Shown: one piece after another, positions 1-9,000 of the stretch | Layout of the letters: each line of letters begins with the position of its first letter | How positions within the stretch are numbered: position 1 is the first letter of the stretch | Assembly (NCBI RefSeq): GCF_020080835.1 | Contig: NC_058161.1 | Span: 13,201,103 to 13,265,102, forward strand | Source: Cotesia glomerata | Taxonomy: Eukaryota > Arthropoda > Insecta > Hymenoptera > Braconidae | Length of the DNA stretch: 64,000 nucleotides | Reading direction: 5' to 3' | Translations under genes and position numbers: made by a program | The notes under the pieces: generated by a model | Databases searched by the model: none | What the model was told of the DNA's origin: nothing | What the model saw: the letters and a program-made list of their open reading frames with translations, nothing else

Positions 1-156
1 TAGCTTCTTTAAGCTTGTCAAGGTCACTCCGGAGGATTGCAGCGTCGGGTTCCATACTTGGCGGAGAGATTCTAGGAGCAATGAAGGGCTACCGGTTGTT
101 GACAGGACCTGGACCAGTTCGTGGAAGTTTTCTGACGTCACTTGCGACGATCGCAA
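1..156 (-). CDS. Dync2h1: Dync2h1 coding exon 2 (partial, 52 codons visible)
   Basis: The exon is open for 52 codons to the window edge, after a pyrimidine-rich tract and CAG acceptor at 157-159. A second minus-strand frame starting with ATG at 55 is also open but has no splice support and breaks upstream. The frame used here continues exon 1 and resembles DYNC2H1. Confidence 0.8.
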   Translation of the reverse strand, partial: MRSSQVTSENFHELVQVLSTTGSPSLLLESLRQVWNPTLQSSGVTLTSLKKL

Positions 157-808
157 CTGGAAAGAAGATATAGTTATGGTTATTTTTTGGTATTTAAGTT
201 TTCATGGATGTATCTCCTAAAGTATTGAAAATAGACCCATAGTATAAAAACGTTTTTGATAGTAAATTTCCTAAGCTACAATTTTAGTCTCATAAATTTT
301 TCCTAAAATTATTATTTTAGGAGTTACAGCTATTTTTATAGTACCTAAATCATGAGTATTCATTTTGCGCAACGTAATCATTTTTTAAATTACTGTATCT
401 CCTAAAATATTAAAAATAAACCCATAGTATACAGACGTTTTTGATAGGAATTTTTATAAGTTACAATTTTAGTCCCATAAATTTTTCCTAAAATCAATAT
501 TTTAGGAGTTATGTTCATTATAAAAAACACAAAATTTTTTTCTTCTACTTTGCTAATAAAAAGAACCAAAATACCTTAAAAAAAACCAGACATTTTTGTG
601 CAGGCTTAGCAGAAAAAGTAACCTTGACTTTGTCATCACTCCTATGGATATAAATCGCGCGGGTGCTGGTAGAATCTAGGAACTTGTCTAGCACTAAGTG
701 ATCTTCTGGCTCTAAAATATCTTCACTGATTCCAAAATTTCTATTATCAAGATCAAAAAAGTTCACCGCAGTGGAAATAATTAAAGATTCGCGCTTATCA
801 CCTAACAT
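1..808 (-). CDS. Dync2h1: Cytoplasmic dynein 2 (IFT dynein) heavy chain, N-terminal part, runs off window
   Basis: Two exons join in frame: complement(575..808) and complement(1..156), giving the first 130 codons. The donor reads AAG|GTATTT and the acceptor is CTTTCCAG, phase 0 on both sides. Exon 1 encodes a stretch ending KCLVFFK. Exon 2 begins LRSSQVTSENFHELV and includes SLLESLRQVW. From memory this follows the N-terminal tail of animal DYNC2H1, where NYFGL, a leucine-rich segment, an R-S-D motif and LVFFKLRP are followed by an ENLH segment and a VRQVF helix. The protein is the motor subunit that carries IFT trains back from cilium tip to base (Drosophila btv, C. elegans che-3). The AAA motor lies outside the window. 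The start is the first in-frame ATG and matches the expected N-terminal length. An RFX X-box just upstream fits a ciliary gene. Ordinary cytoplasmic dynein is unlikely because of the LVFFKLR junction. Confidence 0.85.
157..574 (-). repeat. Dync2h1 intron 1, filled by TAGGAG-family repeat
   Basis: This 418 bp intron holds two degenerate units of the TAGGAG family at about 205-345 and 370-515. Each has TATCTCCTAAA..ATT near one end, ACGTTTTTGATAG in the middle and ATTTTAGGAGTTA at the other. Nothing else is seen in the intron. Confidence 0.7.
575..808 (-). CDS. Dync2h1: Dync2h1 coding exon 1 (78 codons)
   Basis: ATG is at 808-806 and the GT donor on the minus strand lies at 574-573. The exon covers the N-terminal tail up to LVFFK and ends in phase 0. 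The ORF continues past the donor into the intron for nine codons, which are not counted. Confidence 0.85.
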
Positions 809-924
809 TTTGTCACATACGTGGTTTATCTATTTTCTGATGCTTCATTGAGAAGTTTTTTATGACTCAATAGTACACTGAAGGGATTACAGTGACAAGG
901 CAACGTGGTCAATGTTATGACGCG

Positions 925-937
925 GTTGCTTGGCAAC
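925..937. promoter_or_regulatory. RFX X-box (ciliary promoter motif)
   Basis: GTTGCTTGGCAAC matches the X-box pattern RYYNYY-N(1-3)-RRNRAC at every position, with a one-base spacer. It lies 117-129 bp upstream of the Dync2h1 ATG, in the range typical for direct RFX targets among cilium genes. The motif is seen; RFX control of this gene is inferred. Confidence 0.75.
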
Positions 938-1029
938 GCAAGCATGTGAGTTATCCTCTCACTCTTACTTTCAGGAAGCTTCTGATAGTTGATAGAAAGT
1001 ACCAGGCAGGTGTTCTTTGTTGAAAAACT

Positions 1030-1128
1030 CCAATAAGATCCCATCAAAAGCGACAAAAGCCACTTAGAAACCCAACAGTTTCATTGGTTTCTAAGTGGCT
1101 TTTGTCGCTTTTGATGGGATCCTATTGG
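1030..1128. repeat. Near-perfect 43 bp inverted repeat (hairpin)
   Basis: Arms 1030-1072 and 1086-1128 are complementary with a single mismatch, separated by a 13-base loop. The arm contains GATCCCATCAAAAGCGACAA. It looks like a very short foldback element or a recent local inversion-duplication. It lies in the region upstream of both Dync2h1 and Rlip. Confidence 0.85.
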
Positions 1129-1176
1129 AAATTTTAAACAGGGTTATTGACGAAAGGTAGTTGATTCATATCAATG

Positions 1177-2343
1177 ACTGTTAAAAATTTTTGTAAAATT
1201 ACAATCATATTACAAAATAAATAATAAATCTACTAAGATGTATTGTAATTTTATAATCTTCATGTATAAATCTAACACGCATTGTAATATTACAGAACCG
1301 TTGGTCAATTTTTAAGAAAAAGCTTTTTAATTTTGCAAACATTATTTGTGAGCTGATTCGGCATAATTGTATGAAAAATCACGAAAAAATATTGTAATTT
1401 ATATTACAATAATCTCATAATAAATTTAAAAAGTTTTTTTTAATTTTACAATTTTCATTGTAAAATTACCCAGTGCAATGTAATGTTACCAGACAATTTT
1501 AATTATATTACACGAATTGTAATTCTACTTCACTGTTTTCCAATTTAAAAAACAATACATTTCAGTTTTACAAAAATGAGACTGACGTATCAAAAAACAA
1601 CAATGTCCTTCATATTTATTTTTACTAATTTTTAGTCTGTGGTTGTTTACTTGTAATAATAAATTCGAGGCATCATTTATTTTTTATAAATTTTAATATT
1701 ACGCTCAAACGATCATTTCGAAATCAATATATTTAAATGAGCATATGTTAGATTTTAATTTTTATAATATTCAATGAATTATAAATAATGTAAAATTTAG
1801 TTATTTTCCATCAATAAACAGCATCAAATAACACCAATAATGTAAATAATAAATAATAAGCCGTAAAGCTCAATCACCACATAGGATTAGCTTATAAAAA
1901 TAATAAGATGTTAATTCACCCATCGGTCGTACGGCGTAGGGCGTTAGGTATCAGTCTGGCAAGCGCGCGGCTCGCGTTCAATTCTTAGTCAGGGTAAATA
2001 TTATTTTCACTTTATATCATCAGAGTTGTAAAAATTAGGTCTACGTGAGATGCAAAATCTAGTAAGCGCTTCATAAAAATAAAATGACAACAAATATTAA
2101 ATCAAATCTTTCTTTTTTATTATTTAAATTCAAGTAAAATTCAAGGAAAGTATTGTAATTGTACAAACTTAGCTGATCTAAAAATATTTTTAAAATTACA
2201 AAACCGTTTTGTAAAATTAGTAACCTCACAGAGCTATATATGTTTTATGATATTACTATACCCGATTGTAATTTTAAATAAATGTTTTGCCGATTAGCTT
2301 CCAATACATTTCTTGTAAAATTACAATAGAAATTTTTAACAGT
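1177..2343 (+). mobile_element. CTGTTAAAAATTT-TIR element, copy 1 (non-autonomous)
   Basis: The element is 1.17 kb and bounded by inverted termini ACTGTTAAAAATTT. It is rich in GTAAAATTACAAT-type motifs on both strands. No ORF of note is present. A second copy in the opposite orientation is at 42379-43611. An internal tRNA-like block is at about 1923-1994. It fills most of the Dync2h1-Rlip intergenic region. Confidence 0.7.
1923..1994 (+). other. tRNA-like block inside TIR element copy 1
   Basis: A GC-rich island in AT-rich DNA contains an A-box-like TAGGGCGTTAGGT and a B-box-like GTTCAATTC at tRNA-like spacing. The T-stem does not pair, so this is at most a decayed tRNA-derived promoter module. 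The same block is conserved in the copy at 42728-42798. Confidence 0.4.
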
Positions 2344-2456
2344 GTATTAAAAATAGACCTATAGTATGGAAACGTTTTTTGTAGGAAATTTTTTAAGCTA
2401 CATTTTTGATCACTTACAATTTTCTCTAAAATCAATATTTTAGGAGTTATATCTAA
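2344..2456 (+). repeat. TAGGAG-family fragment
   Basis: One degenerate unit (AAATAGACCTATAGTAT ... ATTTTAGGAGTTAT) abuts the right end of the TIR element. From 2460 to about 2640 the sequence is AT-rich without further recognisable structure. Confidence 0.6.
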
Positions 2457-2651
2457 TTCCGCGCAACCTTATCTATTTTATTTTTTTGAATTTCAAATTT
2501 TCCCTCGTAAATTAAAAAAAATTATTGAATAATTATTTTTTTTATCATCTAAATAATTACTTATTTACTTAAAAATTATTCAATAATAATTAAAAAAATT
2601 TATTTTTCAAAAAAAAATTTTCTAAACTGTTTAAAATTAATAAATTCATTT

Positions 2652-2663
2652 TGCGCATGCGCG
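2652..2663. promoter_or_regulatory. NRF1-type dodecamer upstream of Rlip
   Basis: TGCGCATGCGCG matches the NRF1 (Drosophila ewg) consensus YGCGCAYGCGCR exactly, about 310 bp before the Rlip ATG, in a small GC-rich patch. Identical-class sites precede Fkbp59 and the beat-like gene. Confidence 0.6.
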
Positions 2664-2868
2664 GCAGATAAAACTCGCGGGAAATTTAAATTTAAAAAAG
2701 TTTTTAAAACTTTTTTAATTAATTTACTGAATAAATAATCTTGTAATAATTATTATAATTATTTTTAAGTGATTGAATATTAAAAAATTAAATTTTTAAT
2801 AATTTTACACACAAATATGCTTATAAAAAAAAATAATAATTTCAAATAAATTAAAAAGTACAACAAAG

Positions 2869-2919
2869 ATGGCGCTAGTAGACAGTAGCTTAGAAAAACT
2901 GACAGTGACAGTCGTCTAA
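2869..2919 (+). other. Possible 16-codon upstream ORF in Rlip 5' leader
   Basis: ATG in AAAGATGGCG context opens a 16-codon ORF that ends at TAA 917-919 of this kilobase, 54 bp before the Rlip ATG and out of frame with it. It matters only if transcription starts upstream. The same bases also form an insect CTCF-like AGATGGCGCTA. Confidence 0.25.
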
Positions 2920-2972
2920 AAGTAAATAACAGAATAAATAAATAAATAAACAATAATAAATAACAAAAAAAA

Positions 2973-3057
2973 ATGGATTTTGAGAGTCCTGATGTTGAAA
3001 AAGAATTCCCGGGACTTTACGCTTCAGAGTCTGCTCGTAAAAGCAACGAGAGTGATT
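2973..3057 (+). CDS. Rlip: Rlip exon 1
   Basis: Encodes 28 codons plus one base, including FPGLYASESARKS. Donor is ATT|GTAAGT. An upstream stop closes the frame, so this ATG is the natural start. Confidence 0.9.
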
Positions 3058-6000
3058 GTAAGTATTAATTTATTTGTAATTTATAGTTTTTAACCTCAAA
3101 ATTTAATAAATTCCTTGTAATAAAAATGATCTACAGAATTGTAATTAAAAAAAAAAATTTTTTCAGTCAGCGATGATGGAAGTCATGACAAGCACGCAAA
3201 AAAGGAGCTGCTAGGAAAGAAAAAAGACAAGAAGGATAAAAAGGACCGCGGGTATGCGACGCTGGAGGGTGAAAGTTCTCCTGATGAGGATCAAGAGACT
3301 AAGTATGAGTTTTTTTTATTAAAAATTATTTAGCAGATAAGGTAAAGTACCCAGTAGTTGAACAGGTTTCAAAGTAAAACGTATTTGACCCTACTTTTAA
3401 TTTATAAAGATGTAATTATAAGTTTAAATTAGTGATTTTCATGAAAATATAAACAATTTTGAATTGATTAACAAAATAACAAAGATAATTGAATATTTAT
3501 ATATTGACATCGTTTTTAAGATAGACTATCAAAGGAGTAGTAGTTGAACAATCAATTCTGACAAGCCTTAGTAGTTTAACTCTCCGGGGGCAGTAGTTTA
3601 ACTAATAAAATATATGCCAATAGGCACACCAAAAATTTTCAACGTTTTATTGAAATATCTAAAGAATTATAACATATTATTGATTAATATTAAAAATAAT
3701 ACTATCAATATTTAATATGTTCATTTAAAAATAATAAATATTTGTATTTAATTTTTTAATTACATTTTTTATGAATGACAAAGTAAATTTTCAATTATGA
3801 ATCAAAAAAACTCTGATCAAAACGTTCAATAATTTTTAACTACACTAATTTTTAGCTATAAAACTTATTTAATTTGCAGTAATTAATACAAATGACAATG
3901 CTGATCACTAGTCTATAAACCTATTAGAGATTAGAGTGCCGTTAAAATTATACGGCCCCAGCTTGTTCAGGTTATGGGTACCGCTTTTTAAATTTCGAGG
4001 TATAGTTACACGCTAAAATTTAATATAAAAATTATAGTTCATGTCTTTGCAAAAATATGTATTATTTAGAAAAGACTATTCCATTGGGTGGTACAATTTT
4101 TAACTTCCCGGTAAGAAAATCGAAGATTTTCAAAAATCGGGAAGTTATTGTTTTTACCCCGTTGTGCAAAAATCGAGTTTTCATCAGATCTCGACGTTTG
4201 AAGGTCACAGGAAGCTTCCCTGACTATCCCCGCGAGGTTGTCACTATGTCTGTGTGTGTGTGTGTGTGTGACTCGCTTATAACTTTTGAACGACTGAACT
4301 GGTCGGAACGTACTGAACGGCGTTCTAAAGAGTTCCCTCAAACTTAGATTTCCTGAGAATTTGAACCGATTCGGACCGATAGATTTTGAGAAATTTTGAA
4401 AAATCTCAAAAAAAATAAGAAAAAAATCATTTTTGAAAGTGGTTTTTTTTGGAATATCTTTTAAGCGACTCTATCGATCAACTTCAAAAACTAATCCGCT
4501 TTTAAGCTTGAAAACCACGCCGATCGTCGCTAATCCGGTCAAAATCGGTTGATTCGTTCGAGAGATATCGTGAACGAAAGAAAACCGAAAAAAGTGTTTT
4601 TTTGACATAACCGTCATTTCTTCTCGGATCGTTTTTGATGATATAGAATAATTTCAGAGCTTAAAAATTTGCAGTAATCAATACAAATGACAATGCTGAT
4701 TACTAGTCTATAAACCTATTAGAGATTAGAGTGCTGTTAAAATTATACGGCCCCAGCTTGTTCAGGTTATGGGTAACGCTTTTTAAATTTCGAGGTATAG
4801 TTACACGCTAAAATTTAATATAAAAATTATTGTTTATGTCTTTGCAAAAAATATGTATTATTTAGAAAATACTATTCCATTGGGTGGTACAATTTTTTTT
4901 ACTTATAATGATAAACCGTTTTTTTTACTGAACGTTCGGTTTACGGTTTAGTACTTTTTTCATGAAAAAAATAGCATCTATCGGCTATTCTCGACATGTA
5001 AACTTTTAAGTTAACAAAAATATAATTGTTTTGATTTATAATTGAAAAAACTTACAGAAATCAATTACTGGATCATTGAATAATTATAACATGCGCATAT
5101 TACTCATAATAAATCGGATTTTGTATTACAACAATTTAAAAAGTCTGTTCAAGTACTGGTCCTATTTTTGTAAGTGTTTTACTGGGTACTTTACCTTAAT
5201 TTAATTTTTCTAATAGATAAATTAGAATAAAAATTGATAAGTAAAAATTTTAAAAAATTAAAAATGCAATTTTTAAAAAATAATTTTTTGAAACAAATTT
5301 TGTTTTCAAATAAAATCAACAAATTATCAAGTAGCTACTAATCTTAATTTTAATTAATTTTAAGAATTTTTTTGACAAATAAATTATGAAAAAAAAATTG
5401 ATACGTAAAAATTTAAAAAAATTTTTAAAATCCAATTTTTTAAAAATAATTTTTCTAAACAAAATTATAAATTATTTTTAGGAGTCCGTCAAAGTCAAAA
5501 AAATCAAAAACCTTCAAATTTCCTTCAAAAAAACGAGAAAAATCCAGAGAAAAAGACAGCAAAGAAAAAGAAACTGATAAAGATGCCAAGAAAAAGCGGG
5601 ATAAGGATGACAAGCATAATGATACTGATAAAGAAAAACGCAAGGATAAAGACAAGGACAAGGATAAGTTAAAGTATAAATTGAAGGATAGAAAGAAGAA
5701 ACATGACGAAGATATTGGTGGTAATTAATTTTTTTTTAATAAAGTTTAGAAAAGTTTAAATTCAAAATTCAAAATTGAAATTTTTGTAGATGTTCAACCT
5801 ATTTTTGGAGTAAGTCTTCAACTAGCAGTTGAACGGAGTCGGTGTCATGATGGCATTGAACTGCCGCTGGTTGTAAGAAATTGTATTGATTATTTGGAAG
5901 AGTTTGGTATGACTACTGAAGGACTTTACAAAGTTCCTGGTGTTAAATCTAAAGTACAACATTTTAAGAAACTTTACAATCAACGCGAGAGCGTTAACAC

Positions 6001-9000
6001 CGCGGAGTTTGAGCCTACTGTAGCTGCTAGTCTATTGGTATTATTCTTCAGGTAATTGAATTATATGTTATTAATATATATTTTTTTTCCTAGATATTTA
6101 TTTGTAAATTTAAATACTAAATCTTGAGTAATTAAATCGCCAGAGCATATAATTTTTCTAATAAGGTATAATAATATCTAGTGAAATCTTAATTTTTTTT
6201 CCTAAGAAGAAAATATAATGCATAAAATTTATTAAAATAAAGTACCCAGTACTTGAACACTTATAAAAATGGGACTAGTACTTAAACAGACTTTTCGAAT
6301 TGTTGTAATACAAAATCCGATTTATTATGAGTAATATGCGCATGTTATAATTATTCAATGATCCAGTAATTGATTTCTGTAAGTTTTTTCAATTATAAAT
6401 AAAAACAATTATATTTTTGTTAACTTAAAAGTTTACATGTCGAGAATAGCCGATAGATGTTATTTATTTCATGAAAAAGGTACTAAACCGTAAACCGAAC
6501 AATCGGTAAAAAAAACGGTGAATCATTTTAAGTAAAAAAAATTAGAAAAACGGTAGACCCTGAAGGCCATCCGTGCAACTTCCCGCTAATTCCATACCTA
6601 GGTGCATAAAACTGCACTAATGACGTTTTTGAGCTCTTCGAGCTCAAAAATACAATTTATGTGTTATTTTGAGCTTTTCGAGCTCAAAAATCAGATAGAA
6701 GTATCACAGAACAATATTTTTTAAATTTTCAAACCGCACTAACTTTTAAATGAATCAACCGATTTTCACGCAGTTGGTGAAAGCCATATTAAAGCAAATT
6801 TTAAGGGAGTTGGGAAAGAACGGATAGGGGAAAGGGGGGAACCTACTCAGTGGAAATTTTTCCGTAATTGAAAAAATAATCAGACAGCCCAGATTGGGAA
6901 TCGAACCCAGATCTCTCGGTTACGCGCCAAGGTTTCTACCAGTTAAGCTATCCGAGACAAGTACTGACTACTTTATTCAGTCACGTATATAAGACCCACC
7001 GAGCAAACAACGCCACCGTCCATCTTACGGTAAAGAGCCATATCAAAGCAAATTTTAAGGGAGTTGGGAAAGAACGGATAGGGGAAAGGGGGGACCTACT
7101 CAGTGGGAATTTTTCCGTAATTGAAAAAATAATCAGACAGCCCAGACTGGGAATCGAACCCAGATCTCTCGGTTACGCGCCAAGGGCTCTACCAGTTAAG
7201 CTATCCGAGACAAGTACTGACTACTTTATTCAGTCACGTATATTGGCAGTATTTGACGCAATTTTTTTAGTTTCATGAAAAATCTTCAAGTTTGAATTGA
7301 TAAAACTAGGAAATTTGGAGTAATTCCAAAAAAAGACTTTTTTTGGTTTTCTTTCGTTCATGATATTTCTTGAACGAATTGACCAATTTTGACCGGCTTG
7401 ACGGCGGTCGACGTAATTTTTTCATGCTAATAGCTGATTAATTTTTAAAATCGATCAGTGCAGCCGTTTAAAAGTTATTCCAAAAAATGTCGGAGTTATG
7501 TTAAAAAAACACTTGTTTCCAAATATTTTATCGAGGATATCTCTCGAACCAATCAACCGATTTCCACATTTTTAGCGGCGATCGACGCGATTTTTAAGCT
7601 CTGAAATTATTCTATATCATCAAAAACGACCCGAGAAGAAACGACGGTTATGTCAAAAAAACACTTTTTTCGGTTTTCTTTCGTTCACGATATCTCTCGA
7701 ACTAATCAACCGATTTTGACCGGACTAGCGACGATCGGCGTGGTTTTTCAAGCTTAAGGGCAGATTAGTTTTTGAAGTTGATCGATAGAGCCGTTTAAAA
7801 GATATTCCAAAAAAACCACTTTAAAAAATGATTTTTTTCTTATTTTTTTTGAGATTTTTCAAAATTTCTCAAAATCTATCGGTCCGAATCGGTTCAAATT
7901 CTCAGGAAATCTAAGTTTGAGGGAACTCTTTAGAACGCCGTTCAGTACGTTCCGACCAGTTCAGTCGTTCAAAAGTTATAAGCGAGTCACACACACACAT
8001 ACACAGACATAGTGACAACCTCGCGGGGATAGTCAGGGAAGCTTCCTGTGACCTTCAAACGTCGAGATCTGATGAAAACTCGATTTTTGCACAACGGGGT
8101 AAAAACAATAACTTCCCGATTTTTGAAAATCTTCGATTTTCTTAGCGGGAAGTTAAAAATTGTACCACCCAATGGAATAGTCTTTTCTAAATATTACATA
8201 TTTTTGCAAAGACATGAACTTTAATTTTTATATTAAATTTTAGCGTGTAACTATACCTCGAAATTTAAAAAGCGGTACCCATAACCTGAACAAACTGGGG
8301 CCGTATAATTTTAACAGCACTCTAATCTCTAATAGGTTTATAGACTAGTAATCAGCATTGTCATTTGTATTAATTACTGCAAATTAAATAAGTTTTATAG
8401 CTAAAAATTAGTGTAATTAAAAATTATTGAACGTTTTGAATTGAGTTTTTTTTATTTATAATTAAAAATTTGCTTTGTCATTCATAAAAAATGTAATTAA
8501 AAAATTAAATACAAATATTTATCATTTTTAAATGAACATATTAAATATTGATAGTATTATTTTTAATATTAATCAATAATATGTTATAATTCTTTAGATA
8601 TTTCAATGAAACGTTGAAAATTTTTGGTGTGCCAATTGGCATATATTTTATTAGTTAAACTACTGCTCCCGGAGTGTTAAACTACTGCAGCTTGTCAGAA
8701 TTGATTGTTCAACTACTACTCCTTTGATAGTCTATCATAAAACCGTTGTCAAAATATAAATATTCAATTATCTTTGTTATTTTGTTAATCAATTCAAAAT
8801 TGTTTATATTTTCATGAAAATCACTAATTTAAACTAATAATTACATCTTTATTTATTAAAAGTCGGATCAAATACTTTTTACTTTGAAACCTGTTCCACT
8901 ACTGGGTACTTTACATTATATACGTATGTGAAAAATATATCAAAATTTGTCAAAATATATAAAAAAAAAAATTGCATTCTTTAGTTTTGAAAATTTTTCT

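Larger units (their letters stand above)
6778..7242. mobile_element. Tandem tRNA-like insertion with TTGG duplication
   Basis: 465 bp interrupts the GAGCTC element between two TTGG copies (6774-6777 and 7243-7246). The uninterrupted order is seen in the copy near 12830. The insert holds two direct repeats of about 220 bp, each with a minus-strand tRNA-like cloverleaf. Confidence 0.75.
6538..8163 (+). mobile_element. GAGCTC-family element (nested in TIR copy 2)
   Basis: Starts at AAAAATTAGAAAAACGG, with GAGCTCTTCGAGCTC palindromes near 6630-6690, and ends with TTCTTAGCGGGAAGTT. Internally, degenerate units recur: TCTCGAAC..AATCAACCGATTT, CGGCGATCGACG, and TTTAAAAGTTATTCC. A (CA)n run sits at 7988-8010. 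No coding capacity is seen. It is interrupted by the insertion at 6778-7242. Confidence 0.7.
6236..8914 (-). mobile_element. GGTAAA-TIR element copy 2, inverted, in Rlip intron 4
   Basis: Termini are TAAAGTACCCAGTACTTGAA on the left and CTACTGGGTACTTTAC on the right. TTAA lies immediately before the inferred left end and TTAT after the right end. Its flanks match copy 1 in reverse orientation. A full GAGCTC-family element with its own tRNA-like insertion lies inside, which explains the longer length. Confidence 0.75.

Noticed and set aside
1..55. Minus-strand frame starting at an ATG at position 55
   Set aside because: The competing frame continues Dync2h1 exon 1 in phase and matches the family.
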